Below are positions 33,326 to 44,681 of a stretch of 64,000 nt of DNA, piece by piece. The stretch comes from Rhyacophila brunnea. Taxonomy: Eukaryota; Arthropoda; Insecta; Trichoptera; Rhyacophilidae. The stretch covers positions 62,001 through 126,000 of the forward strand of contig JAGYXB010001411.1 of assembly GCA_022495005.1 (NCBI GenBank). Reading direction: 5' to 3'. The stretch's first letter is position 1. Each line of letters starts with the position of its first letter. The notes below the pieces were generated by a model. The model saw only the letters and a program-made list of their open reading frames with translations, did not search any database and was not told where the DNA came from. Made by a program: the position numbers and the translations under genes.

Positions 33326-34984
33326 CGCACTTTAGGAAAAACGTGTCTATGGATAACTTACCTCCAGCTATTACTAAATGTGCTAGAGTTATCCCAACCA
33401 CGAGTGGTTATTAGGATCGTTTGTTTACGTTTGTATCATCCATGACTCCCACATAAGGGGGTGGTTGATGGGGCTCTAGACTGGGGGGCTGAGCTTAGGG
33501 GGTTCCGGCGTAGCGGGTCGATTAGTTAAGTGAGATAGACACCACAAACTTGCTTTTTTTCAAACTAGCTTATACTTTTTTGGCGTAACATAACAAATAA
33601 TTATTGTATTGGACCAAAACTCATCTTTACCATACAGCGGTTATAATCGATTCAGAAGTGCCCATGATGAATTAATAAAAAATCAAATTTTATTGGCGTG
33701 TTATTATGATTATATTCATTTTGGTCTCAAGGGTATTTTATCGATATAGGTATCGTCAGCAATAATATTATGTATGCGAATAAATAATATTATTGCAGAA
33801 TGTATCTGCCTACTTTGGAAGAAAAAAAATCCCAAAACCTGTGTTTGAAAAATTTAGTAAACCGCTATTTCGACCATCTTTGCTTAAACAGATGGATGAC
33901 TGTACAACTATTTTCGTTAACAATTATAATTTATTACAAATCAAAAGAAAAACATAGCCTATTTAATGGTTTAACTGAAACGTGATATTGGCTTTTGTGA
34001 TGAAACATAATATTATTATTGTCTTCAATTATTATAAATCGCTAATAAATAAATTGACATGGGATATACGACAAATATTATCCTAAACTAAACTGTAAAA
34101 ATATGTATTTTTGTATATGAAGTGTCTAAATATTGTAAATTTACAACATACCATTGTTTGAATTATTTACCAACTCAACATTCAGAAAATTTATTAATTT
34201 TTTGATATATAATTTTTCTCATAAAATATAGCCTCAAATCTTGATACTTACACAATCTTTACAATGAAAAATAAATATACACTACAATTTATAAATAAAG
34301 TTTTATGAATATAAATTAACAGTGTAGAATGTTATAAAAGTTATAAGATTGAATAATCATAATAATAAATTGTGTTGCAACTTCCGTCACTCGCCAAACG
34401 CGTTACATCGGTGTCACACCCCGAATGCGTTACATCGGCGCGCGCAACTTTGTTACACGCCAAAAATACACTATGATCTGATTTCCCAAACGCGCCAAAA
34501 GAAGTATAACTTCAAAAACTATCCATATTTTAGTATTATAAATTGAGATAATAAAATAGTGTACGCTGGTAATAAATGAAACAGATCTAACGAAAACTAA
34601 ACCTAAGCTTTATACCGCACAATAAAGCGAATAGGCAAAGTAACTAGTAAACGGAAAACAAAGTGAAAGAGCGGAAATGACAAGTCTTCCTATAACACCC
34701 TGCCTCGGCAGAAAGCTTCGGAGGTTTCGCGGCATCAGCACAACTTGAAAAGTCTCTCGCGTCTGGTGTCTCCAAGCGCATTTATATCACTATTCATAGA
34801 AGACAATGCGTAATCAAATAGTTCATCCAGTATTCTCGCAGTGTTGTCACATTGAAAAATAATATATTGAAAATTGCAAGTGTAAAGTATAACTAATTAA
34901 TGGTTACATGTATATTGTACGTATTCACCGTATCAAAGCTATCTCGCCGTGAGCTTTCATAATAAGAAAAGAGATGAACGTATA
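33326..34984. other. No recognised gene
   Basis: AT-rich, with GC-richer patches at 33460-33540, 34375-34500 (two degenerate acgcgttacatcgg/aatgcgttacatcgg units) and 34690-34800. None contains a recognisable coding or RNA signature. Confidence 0.4.
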
Positions 34985-35080
34985 GTATATAAAATACGGT
35001 CATATCTGTAGTACCAAGATGAAAAAAGTACGCGTTGTTTGTGGAGCATTGCAGACAATAATGTTCAAATTTTATTAGAT
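34985..35080 (+). repeat. Dispersed repeat, second copy of the left-edge repeat
   Basis: acgcgttgtttgtggagcattgcagacaataatgtt and aaattttattagat match 60-150. It abuts the TTAGG-carrying element fragment that starts at 35085. Confidence 0.55.
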
Positions 35081-35084
35081 CCTA

Positions 35085-35170
35085 ACCTAACCTAACAAAT
35101 AATCCAGTATATCGGCTATTTTCAAAATTTGTTTGCCGTTGGCTTCCTGTAAACTGACAAGAACCAAGAT
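35085..35170. mobile_element. TTAGG-carrying MITE-like element, one arm
   Basis: cctaacctaacctaacaaataatccagtatatcggctattttcaaaatttgtttgccg, followed by ttggcttcctgtaaactgacaag. This is one arm of the palindrome type seen at 11166-11320 and 42572-42790; the other arm is absent. Confidence 0.7.
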
Positions 35171-35767
35171 ACAACCCAAAGAGGTTGGACGGTCTTTAAT
35201 ATACGACAATATATTTCCGACACAACATTTCACGGTGAAGTGTGATACGACGAATTGCATACGTACAAATTTTCGGGCGCGTTAATTACTACCTATTTAA
35301 AACAATTGATTATTGTGTAATTTACTGATCTTAATTAGGCTACAACATGCAGTAACATATCTGGCCAAAAGCTTCTGCCCCCTTATGTGATTCAAACTCA
35401 AATTGCATCACGAGGCTATTCTAACATATCACTTAACATCTAAAAAGAACAATTACTACATATGATAAGTATATCACATCTATCACTTTATGTAATCAGG
35501 CAGTTAATTATTACAATAAGGATGAACTGTCAAAAAGTGCTATCTTTTAACAGCCCCTTTCTTGGCTGTATTTACTTTTCGAGCGAGATAGTGTAATCAA
35601 TCAATTTTACATATTGAGAATTTAAATGCAAGATCCGGCTGTTTTGAAAAATAATTTATAATTTATAGTTCCCCGCGATATATCAAATATCGAGTGGCTA
35701 GTAGTAACATAATACTTATTTTACCATTGCCCTACCATGCTGCAATCGCAATGACATGCTTATTGTA
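35171..35767. other. No recognised feature
   Basis: AT-rich with no identifiable termini or coding signal. Confidence 0.4.
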
Positions 35768-36120
35768 GGCCAGCACGAATATACCTGAATTTGACCGACA
35801 TATCTACCAACCAAAATTTTCGCCGTATTACGAATTTACCAATTATTGTAGATAATTGACAGCCGTACCGCCTTGTGTATGGAATACCTTCCGTGTTAAT
35901 CTGGACCAATGAAAATAACGGAAATTTGCTAAAGTGATAAATGGTAAGCGTAGCGGAGGACGACGCCGCATTTCGTGGCATAAGAACCTCCGTGATTGGT
36001 ACGGGTGCAGCTCTACTGAACTGTTCCGGGTAGCAGACGACAAAGCTAAGATCGCCTTGATGGTGGCCGACCTCCGCTAGGGGATGGCACAATAAGAAGA
36101 AGCTAAAGTGATAACTGTTA
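35768..36120. repeat. Dispersed repeat carrying a LINE insertion
   Basis: Matches 24641-24812 on both sides of the LINE fragment at 35941-36101. The host sequence continues ctgtta after the duplicated target, exactly as in the empty paralogue. Confidence 0.82.
35941..36101 (+). pseudogene. 5'-truncated LINE (161 bp) with 13-bp target duplication
   Basis: The + strand reads SGGRRRISWHKNLRDWYG, CSSTELFRVADDKAKIALMV and ADLR then stop, ending in an agaagaag tail. This is the C-terminal tail of a reverse-transcriptase polyprotein of an insect non-LTR element. It is bounded by gctaaagtgataa at 35928-35940 and 36102-36114, a target-site duplication showing a genuine retrotransposition event. The truncation is at insertion; there is no function. 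Confidence 0.9.
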
Positions 36121-36278
36121 ATGGTATATGAATTGTATTAATTAAATTAATCCACAACATAATAATATAATACCTATCCCTCATAATTTACACAAGATCT
36201 GGACTAGATTCGTCCATTTAATAGGTTTTTTTTAATTACTTATTTTAATTATTACCATCTCTTTCTACCATGAATTTA

Positions 36279-36515
36279 CAGCGCTCGAAATGGAGAAGTT
36301 TGCGAACCGGAGCGCTCGATAGTTTTCTGAAGATATTTACATAGTTATCAAATTGTATGTGTGTGTACATAAAAATAAGTGTGTTAGATTTTCTATTATA
36401 TTGCCTATCTAGTTCAGACAGTCAAATTTTTTTTTTTACGAAACGAAGCGATAATTTTACCGATTTAACAAACAGAAACGGCGCTCCGGTGCGCTCCGGC
36501 CTATTTCGAGCCCTG
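36279..36515. mobile_element. hAT MITE family A, copy 5
   Basis: Begins cagcgctcgaaatgg and ends ctatttcgagccctg. Body words match the other copies (gaaccggagcgctcgata; aataagtgtgttagattttc). The flanks tgaattta and agaataac are not an exact duplication, so it is older or rearranged. Confidence 0.85.
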
Positions 36516-38217
36516 AGAATAACTAACAGTTAATGTTAGTTAAATTTAAACATTGCATTACAATATATTAGTTAAGAATACCTACATAAATAAGTGTTAA
36601 AGCTAGGGGGTGACTAATTCAACAATCAAGCACTTGGCGGAGAGGACAGCTTACAATGTATATATATTTTCTATTGTATGTAAATATTAAAGAAATAAAA
36701 TGGCGGGGCCCGCCCGAAAAGGTAAACGATTATTCGCAAGTCACAATGAGAATTAGGATGGCCAGGATTTATACCTGATTGTTAGGTTAGGTTAGGTGGG
36801 TTATTACACTCCTATCTTTGAACATATTTACAACCATATCTAAATAAAACGTATTATTAATATTTGTCTGCGTTTCGTCCAACTCCGACTTGTCAGAACG
36901 TCAGAAGCGTTTCGGCGTAATTTTATCGTTGACCTTACTCCATTATGTTGATACATATCGATATATTGTGTTTGAGTATCGACTTTAGAAAGGAAAAAGG
37001 GTGTAACCCTCAGTTTTTTTCAAAATAGGTTTTATTGAATACTAACGTTGTACACGACTAAATACCTACACAACGTGTCCAAAGAATGTAAGCTGCAAAT
37101 GCCGATTTATTATCTAAATATAGCTAAAAACGACCTAACCATCATTTTTTTTTTTTTTTACTAACTAATAATACCTTAATTAATACCAAATTAGGGATAT
37201 AAAAACTAATTTTTTATTATCATACTTAAAGGTTGTCTATTTTGTATTTTAATTTTGAACGAAAACCATAACAAAAACGTTTTTGTGTCTCCTGTAAAAT
37301 TTGATTTGTGTGGATTACGCCCTTTTTCCTTATATTATTATAATTTTGATGAAGATAAAATAATTATTATTCCAACATTTTTGGTACACATATTTTGTGT
37401 TGCCATTAATATTTAAATATAAAATTGTATATCGTGGGCGTTCTGGCAACCTGTCATATCTACAAAATAGCTAACTGTTCAGGAGAACGAAAAAACTAAT
37501 TTAAAAATATATTTTATATGAAACTATTAGTTTTTTTTTATACATATCATTAATGAAATTTATTAAAAAAACAAAGAAGAGCACACATTAACAACGCAGT
37601 TGTCATAGGATTGTTGCTAGATAGGTCATGTTGCCGCCAATTTTATTTAATGTTTTAATAGGCCAAATTGTTTTTTCCCTATAACATTATAAATATTTTT
37701 TTTAACACATGGGACAAATTGCAAAAGATCCGCACGATTTTTTGACATTAAATGGATATAAAACATGAATTTCAGTAAATATGTCAGATATACCATATTG
37801 TCAGAATGCCCACGATAATATGTTATAAATATCAAATTATATGGTTTACCCTATAATTTGATATTGTATTTTTATCTTCATATTATTCATTAATTTTAGA
37901 AGAGTAATTTAAATAAATACATCTTTATCGTGATACCACGAGCATCGCAGGAGTGCATTCGTGTCAACAAATATTGACACTGCACACCGCGACGGGGCAC
38001 AAAGCGAAAGCGATATCCGTTATTGCATTTCTATTCTCCGCGCCACCCCTGCGTGACGCGCCCCCCTCTTGACGAGTACTGAATAATACTATGATGCCAG
38101 AGGTTAACCACCTTCCATAAGTACGAATGTTATGTTTACTAATAAACTACTAGGTACTTAAGTTTTTTTAAATATTAGCCGTAAAGTTAAATGTTTTTTT
38201 TTATAATCTTTGCGCAT
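36516..38217. other. No recognised gene
   Basis: Contains a short TTAGG array (36782-36800), a poly-T run (about 37145-37159) and a GC-richer tract at 37925-38070. Small open frames carry no recognisable motif. Confidence 0.4.
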
Positions 38218-38300
38218 GGGGCGGCTCTCGTGGTGTAGTGCATAAGGCGCTGGCCTTCCATCCGGGAGCTCTAGTTTTGATCCCAATGAGGACACAATAT
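38218..38300 (+). repeat. tRNA-derived SINE head
   Basis: gcggctctcgtggtgtagtgcataaggcgctggcc contains an A-box-like tggtgtagtgcataagg (38231-38247). It is followed 27 bases later by a weak B box, agttttgatcc (38273-38283). A non-tRNA 3' part follows. Folding as a tRNA is plausible only for the first half, so SINE is preferred. Confidence 0.6.
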
Positions 38301-38517
38301 ATTTATGTGATTTTCTCAAAGTCTGAATGTTTGTGATTGTTCAAATTAATAACACACCACCTTGTCCGAAAAAGCAAGGCTGTGGTTAATAATAATATTA
38401 TAATAATAACAAAAAAACTTTGCGCATGACCTTGTACTTTTTTTATGATCCGACGATCTACTAATTTTACTTTACATACATAATTAAGAAGAGAATCTTG
38501 TAAAAATATATTACCGG

Positions 38518-38560
38518 ATGTCCGGATGGGATTCAAATCCGCATTCATCGGATTCCAACA
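38518..38560 (-). repeat. SINE B-box fragment
   Basis: On the - strand ggatttgaatccc (38527-38540) resembles a B box; the region upstream is short and decayed. Possibly the head of another SINE. Confidence 0.35.
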
Positions 38561-38810
38561 AAAAATATGCTTTACAAATGATTTACGTATGTTTCTGAGG
38601 TGTTTTCGAATATGTACGTTCAATAAAGATGGCATATTTTTAAATCTTCTGAAAATTGTTCATTGAATAAATAAAAAAAATAGGTAGTCTATTACTAATT
38701 TTATTAACCGTTAATCTTTGTGGTAAATAATTATCACGTTGTTTTATAAAAAAATGTTTTGTACTCACCTGTATTGTAGTACAAAGTACAAAAATTGCGT
38801 TAGTGTTTAA

Positions 38811-39477
38811 CAGTGACGTTCCGTGGGGGTAGGCAGATTGGGCATCGCTTGGGGGCGGCAGTTACTCGAAGGGTGGCAAATCGAGAAGAATCATTATGTA
38901 TATACAAAAATATTTACCTAAACTTAGTAATAACGGAAATATCTTTTCTTTAAAGATTTCACCCCACTAGTTGGAAACTAAGTGTATTAATTAACATACA
39001 AGGTTTAACAGGAATGTACTTTTTTGTCGGGTTTGCGATGTCTAGTTTACTTCCGTTGTCCTTGGACGTAACGTCCTTGATGACCAGCAATGACACGTGC
39101 AGATTGGTGAATTATATTTGAATTATAGGTAGATAGATACATACTTACCTAATTAATTTATTCGAATATTTTTGCCAGTCATTCGCGAGTTTTGAAAGTT
39201 GTCAGGTGTGTTTTTTGAAACCCATTGGCTGCGGACCTTTTAATTAATATTTAATTACCACATTTAAATAACATGCTAATTATATCTAATGGCCACCTGA
39301 TGGGCAAAGCACCAGTTGCGTTGGACGCAATGAATGTATCTGAAACCGTAGACTTACAACATTGTCAATTGAAGTAGAGATGGCATTTGTTGTTAGTAAT
39401 GTATCCACACAACACATTTCTTAGATATAATACTGTATAAAAAAAATGGGGCGACATTTTGTCAAGGGACGTCACTG
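38811..39477. mobile_element. hAT MITE family B (CAGTGACGT), complete copy
   Basis: Begins cagtgacgttccgtggggg and ends aagggacgtcactg. Flanked by an exact 8-bp duplication gtgtttaa (38803-38810, 39478-39485). 667 bp without coding capacity. Partial relatives lie at 27416, 28902, 55320-55525 (inverted) and 56038-56260. Confidence 0.93.
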
Positions 39478-39585
39478 GTGTTTAAATAAGTATCCACGCA
39501 GCACACATAATCATCTGAGTAGTAAATAAAAATAAGTACCTATATACTAACGTTCTTTTCATTTGGATCAAACACACATCGAAAA

Positions 39586-39640
39586 AACAACATGTCGCTT
39601 ACCAGACATGGGATTAGAACTCGCAAATGTAAAAATAAAT
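39586..39640 (-). repeat. Possible SINE fragment
   Basis: The - strand word gagttctaatccc (39609-39621) is B-box-like. No A box was found. Weak. Confidence 0.3.
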
Positions 39641-40085
39641 AAATTGAATTGAATTGAAAAAATTGAATTGAACTATGATTTCAGAGACGGATGCTCTCCA
39701 ACAATGCCTCCGTATGCCCTATGAATGATAATATAGTTTGAAAGCACTGTTATGTATAGAAATTGCGGAGGCGCCTAGAAGCTCACTTCACCGCAATTTG
39801 CACGACACAACAAGGTTCAATTTGATAGAAAGACAATACTAATATTATTATTATCATTCTCATAATCACTATGGTGATTTTATGTAAAATGGCTCAGTAT
39901 TTTTACTGATAACAATTATAATATATTCATGGGTATGTTTTATTCTACATGAAATATGTGCTCTTGTATAAAACTATATCAAACGCGCACACAAGCCGAT
40001 CTGAACCACCCCAGAAACGTAAAAAGACTTATTATTTAGGTAAATGTAACATTAAATCTTCATTCTCTTCATCAGGACCCCATGA

Positions 40086-40358
40086 ATGAGCTTCGTTGAT
40101 CGGATGAATTGTCTGTCGAACAGCCTTCTCAACGGGTTGACCTCACTCCTCTCGGCATTCTACGACACGCAAGGTATGGTGGTCACTGGAAGATCCGTGG
40201 TAATCCGTTGGAATTCAACGTTTGTTTTAATATTCCGATGCGCTTCTCTAAAAGATAAGACAGCGCGGACGACACAAACAGACATAGTGTCTGGTTATGG
40301 GGAATGTGCCTGGAAAGTGCGGTATTCCGTAGTTGAAGTGACGAAAGGCTCTAAGTAA
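40086..40358 (+). CDS. Unrecognised 90-codon open frame
   Basis: An open frame from an ATG just after tga, in GC-richer sequence than its surroundings. It reads MSFVDRMNCLSNSLLNGLTS and ends EVTKGSK. A cttcatcag tract just before (40066-40074) could be a splice acceptor, and caagGTATGG at about 40172 could be a donor. No domain, signal peptide or homologue comes to mind, and the frame may be chance or repeat-derived. No function is proposed. Confidence 0.2.
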   Translation: MSFVDRMNCLSNSLLNGLTSLLSAFYDTQGMVVTGRSVVIRWNSTFVLIFRCASLKDKTARTTQTDIVSGYGECAWKVRYSVVEVTKGSK

Positions 40359-40394
40359 AAGCGAGGCAAATGTGGAAGTCAAAACGCGGTTCTT

Positions 40395-40545
40395 GTATAC
40401 AGTGGAAGCCAGCGGCAAACAAATTTGGAAAATAGCCGATATACCTAGCTACTAGATTATTTGTTAGCTTAGGTTAGGTTATCATTCTTGAATTTTGCTG
40501 AAATTGGCTGTGAAAATTGCCGCTGTTCCCGCCCGTAAACAGGCT
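40395..40545. mobile_element. TTAGG-carrying MITE-like element
   Basis: tatacagtggaagccagcggcaaacaaatttggaaaatagccgatata, a short ttaggttaggtta run, then gaattttgctgaaattggctgtgaaaattgccgctgttcccgcc. The right part matches, inverted, 55160-55260; the left arm matches 35085-35170. Boundaries are approximate. Confidence 0.65.
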
Positions 40546-41539
40546 TTTACCCAAATATCTTCAGAAACTCTCTAACTACCATACTGAATTTCGTTAAGAC
40601 AAAGACCGGCAATCAAACTTGATGCGTGACCTTGGCGATAGTGTTGTGTTGTGAGTAATTGTCGATGTATTTCAAGATATTAATTCTCAAAACCGCCGAA
40701 CATTAAGTTATAGCTGTTGTTGGACTCTATCTTTTCTAGACTATGATCTGTGGATGTACTTTAATCCTTTATATCAATTTATAGCTGTTTTCACAATCTA
40801 TTTTGATAACTATGAACCAAACCAAATAGTTATAAATGTCTATATTTTTTGTATTTATAAATAATATCCTGTTTTAAAAATCAATAAATAATAATATGTA
40901 TGTATTATATTTTAGTATAGATAATTCTTTTGGGGAATGTTATCAGGGGATGTCTTTTATTAGATTTCAAGCAATTAACCACCAGAGAAAAATTAATTAC
41001 GCTATAGAGTTCACCCCTCTTCCCGCTTCATTAAACATTTTTACGTTTCTTTCATGTCACGTAAAGTTAACCCCTTAAAACCCAGCCCTCCAAATTACAA
41101 AAATTATCATTCAACGACGCTTTTAATGGGTTCGCTTTTCAAAATTTCATAGTGTCAGACACACACTTTTCCGACAACTCATCATAGGAATGTGCTAAAT
41201 TTTAATATATATAATATATGGTTCTGTTGGGAATGTAGAAATTTTAAAAAGAGAATGTACTTACCCAATAATGCAATTTTTTTTTTTTGAAAAGGTAAGT
41301 ACATCAAATTTCCGTAGCTATACAAAACAGATTCGTGTGGACATATTATTCTCAAACATTTGTTACCTATTCATTATGATCTAGACACAGACTAAAAACA
41401 GTAGGCATCAGTGCTGAATAATATATATTTTATGTGGATGCGGAGCTTCTTCGCATGCAAATTTGTTAAATTAATCATGAAAAAATGATATAGGTACCTA
41501 AAAATCTACTGACGAATAGACGATTAGAAAATTTCTTCT
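40546..41539. other. No recognised gene
   Basis: AT-rich filler; a 60-codon frame at 40896-41078 is not recognised. A T-run lies at about 41278-41288. Confidence 0.4.
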
Positions 41540-41900
41540 TCGACCATATCCGCCCCTTAGTTACAGCATATGGACACAACGAGGCGTCTCCAAGAATCCA
41601 TGACGATCGCCAGTCTTCTTGCATCGTTCCAGGTTCCAGGTCAAACCAGCATCTAATAGCTCCGCCGTATATACTCTATTTATAAATAGTATTCAGCGGC
41701 CTTCCAGGACACCGGAATCCAGTTAGCTTGAAGAACAGGCAAGCCAGGTTGTAATTCTCTCAAGGTCGCCTATTCACTCTCAGCGTGATGAGACGCTGCT
41801 TGGTGCGTTCTCTTATCTCCTCGTTGCTTCTAAAGTCATACACCCAGTATTCGTCGCAAACATCTGTTTTCTAATCTCAGTATACGGTTACTCTGAGCCT
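41540..41900 (-). pseudogene. Degraded C-terminal end of a LINE reverse-transcriptase ORF
   Basis: The - strand gives NEEIRERTKQRLITLRVNRR, then (frame change) WIPVSWKA, AGLTWNL and, shifted again, ARRLAIVMDSWRRLV. The order 'eeIr.RT..r.i..Rv', a WAGH-like region, then 'tW...A.dR..Wr.l' is the pattern of the tail of jockey/RTE-like LINE polyproteins. At least three frame breaks make it a relic. Confidence 0.55.
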
Positions 41901-42563
41901 TCGTAAGGTGCCATGGTTCGCTACCTATTAAATTGCTACCAATGGAATTAAATGATAGCTTTATTTTTTGTTTACATACAATAATCATTATTTTCCGCGG
42001 TGTTTCTTCCGTGAACTATAATTTCGCGTATACCGAGTCCACAAAATCGCAAAAGACTCCATATGAATGTAAGTACCCACTTATCATAATCATCATACCC
42101 ATCATAAAATTGAGACGAAATTGTCCTTTTCATTAAAGTGCCTACTGACCCATAGTAATACACCTTTTTTAATTCTTTTTCTTTAGATATGTCAAAGTAC
42201 CTTTATTCTCTAGCCATTGACGGATACATTTTTTTCTCCATAATATTGTTACAAATGGTGTGGTCACAGTATGATAAAATTCTTGTTTTTTCCTCTCCCA
42301 TTTTTTGCCGTTTTCATCCTCAACATTCGTAATTTTACCTAGCAAGAGTTTTTACCAAGGCCTGAACAAAAACGATGCATAAGTGCGAGTGAGAAAGTAT
42401 TCGGCACCTTTCTAATCTCTGCGACACTCGCTAGAGTAAGATAATAGGTTTATAGATGTGGGAGATGGTTTGCTACGGTGTCGCCGCCTAATCTTAGTTT
42501 ATTACTTAACTAAGCGTCGATAACCGTGTTGCTGAAATTGCTATTTTTTGTGTTAAACATAAA
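41901..42563. other. No recognised gene; upstream region of the THAP exon
   Basis: Overlapping 63-67 codon frames at 41933-42163 on both strands are not recognised. The 150 bases before the MITE (ctctgcgacactcgctagag; ggtgtcgccgcctaatctt) could hold the original promoter of the THAP gene. Confidence 0.35.
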
Positions 42564-42571
42564 GTCAGTGG

Positions 42572-42790
42572 GGTACTGTTCGGTTAAAGCGGATACAGCG
42601 GAAAACGCATTTTGAAAATAGCCGATAAACTGGATTATTTGTAAGTTTGGGTTAGTTTAGGTTAGGTTAGGTTGGATTAGGTTAGGTTAGGTTAGGTTAG
42701 GTTTGGTTAGGTTAACCTAACAAATAATCCAGTTTATCGGCTATTTTCAAAATGCATTTTCCGCTGTATCCGCTTTAACCGAACAGTACC
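42572..42790. mobile_element. TTAGG-carrying palindromic MITE with exact 8-bp TSD
   Basis: Left arm ggtactgttcggttaaagcgg, catacagcggaaaacgcattttgaaaatagcc-like and ggattatttg pairs with the inverted right arm over about 75 bases, with only a few mismatches. The centre is a run of TTAGG repeats. Exact 8-bp direct repeats gtcagtgg flank it (42564-42571, 42791-42798), the size used by hAT-type (and P-type) transposases. It is 219 bp and non-coding. It sits 30 bp 5' of the THAP start codon. Confidence 0.95.
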
Positions 42791-42828
42791 GTCAGTGGTA
42801 AATATTTTTAGTTAATTAAGTAGAAAAG

Positions 42829-42899
42829 ATGGTTCTGTGTGTTGTATTAAAATGTGGTAGCCGTACTGATAAGCAAGAAGATGGTATTACGTTTTATAG
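42829..42899 (+). CDS. First coding exon of a THAP-domain zinc-finger protein
   Basis: The exon encodes MVLCVVLKCGSRTDKQEDG followed by ITFY and a split arginine codon. It ends at AG|gtaagt (donor G at 42900), a strong splice donor. An in-frame taa (42817-42819) lies upstream of the start. THAP domains begin with the C2CH zinc-finger half C-X2-4-C (here C4 and C9, four residues between) and then 'f..fP'. The ITFYR block is the conserved segment before the proline that starts the next exon. THAP proteins bind DNA, usually as nuclear regulators or transposase-derived factors. No downstream exon with W or the C...H pair was recognised, so the gene may have a long intron or be a broken copy. The MITE just upstream would lie in its promoter or 5' UTR. 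Confidence 0.78.
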
Positions 42900-44189
42900 G
42901 TAAGTTGATACATGGTCGTGATAATTTATTTGTATATTATTATTAATATCAAGTGACCTAGTGTTTATTTAAAATAGCTTAAATTATGGATATCTTTACC
43001 TAATGGTTGCATTTTAACCGCTTAAAAATACTATATAACGTAAAAAAAATAGAAAGTTATATTTTAATTCTGAGCGTCTAGTGCGAGCACTTTGGCGAGC
43101 ACTAGCGAAATGGTCTATGGTCTCAAACATTTGTATACGAATGCGTTCGCTCGCGCACAAACAAAACGCAAGGCATGCAGCTTCATTTAGCAATGCAATG
43201 GGTGGCGTCTAGATGTATCTATAGTCTAAAGTTTTTACACTCACGTCTCGAAAGCTTTTATTTACTGTGCGTAGTTTCTATGGGTATTAATGCCTCCACT
43301 CTCTTTATGTAGTGGGCGAAAAAATATACCTATCATCTGAAATCCACATACCCAACAATTAAATAATTAAAATAATATAGCAATCTTCAAAAGAGTTCAC
43401 CGCTCGATATACTGCATCATGAAACATCATATCCGTTTGTTGTGAATACTGCAGAGATACGAATTTCATTGGGTGAACAGTTTTCAGTTGATATTATCAA
43501 ATTCCTGTAACGAATTGTCTGAGTCAAACAACTTCTTTGTGTAGAAAGCATAAAAAATAAAACATCAAAGAAAACCTTAGGAAGTGTGTTATTAAAGTTT
43601 GAACAATTTATTCAGCTAAAGATTTTTGCATACTTGCCGGCGCCATCTTGCGGGGACGCCGGCGCAAAGGGGAAATACCGGAAAAGGAAACGTTTACCTT
43701 CTTCAAATATCAAATTCCGAGCACAAAGCCTTCGTCCGGGCCAGGCGGACTTCAAACAGTCGCAAGCAATTGAACTTATGGCATGAGCCGTGTATTGTTG
43801 CAGTGACGTCTCTGCGTAGATACCTACAAGCTAATAGACAAAAACATTTTTTATGGGAAAATATTCACGAAAAATTATGAAAATGAAGCTAAATAATATG
43901 TTCTCACTGAATTTCTGGATATATACGATTACAATCTCTCAAGCTAAATCAATATTTAATTAACCAATGATTTACACCCATTACATACTTACAATCATTA
44001 AAACAACATTACAAATCACAAGTGTAAGGAGTTCACAACATAACATGAAACGTATCTTACGTATCATTATCAGCCATCTTCGATACACTGTTGGATGGAG
44101 GTCTCGAGCCCTAGTTCTTCGCTTCTATGTACATCCACCTAACTTTATGAGCGATCATCTACCAACATAAAATAGTACTAACGAGAGAG
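42900..44189. other. Presumed intron of the THAP gene, or intergenic
   Basis: AT-rich, with GC-richer tracts at 43080-43215 (gcgagcacttt-gcgagcacta direct repeat) and 43630-43810 (ttgccggcgccatcttgcgggg). Overlapping open frames at 43586-43880 are not recognised. No further THAP exon found. Confidence 0.4.
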
Positions 44190-44260
44190 CTGCTTACGCA
44201 TCAGCTCGGCGTGGGTACCAGGTTTGAATCCTGGGTCTGGCAAATACATATAGGTATTTA
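44190..44260 (+). repeat. SINE head fragment
   Basis: gctgcttacgcatcagctcggcgtgggtaccaggtttgaatcctgggtctgg contains a B-box-like ggtttgaatcc (44221-44231, one base from GGTTCGAATCC). The A-box half is weak. Confidence 0.5.
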
Positions 44261-44681
44261 TTTTCAATTTGTGTTTGGAGTCAGAGTATGGACTTAGTAG
44301 GTTGAGCAAATAGATAACATCCATTTACCGTAAAAACAAAAATCTGTTAATACAAACCTCCACTCTGTGGAGGTCCCATATGATCCAATAATTATTATGA
44401 TCGGATATGATCAAAACGAAAAGGAGAAAACGATCTCAGACGATAATTAGGTACTCCTCTCGAACTTATCATAATACAATAATGATGAGTCGATATCAAA
44501 CTTTTCAAGCAAGCAGTTGACAATTATTAATTATTAATCTCTCAATTGAATAGTGTTTCCATGCATATTGTATTTGTCCGAGAATGATGTAAAACTATTA
44601 ATACTAAATTCACATAGATAACCAAATTAATATTATCTAAATATATACATCCTCAAAATGTAATACTCTGTACAAGTGCAT

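Noticed and set aside
40086..40358. A confident protein-coding gene
   Set aside because: No recognisable domain, start flanked by a stop and weak splice signals; listed only as a low-confidence open frame.
43586..43880. Overlapping 66- and 84-codon + strand frames
   Set aside because: GC-rich tract gives open frames in several registers; no family resemblance.
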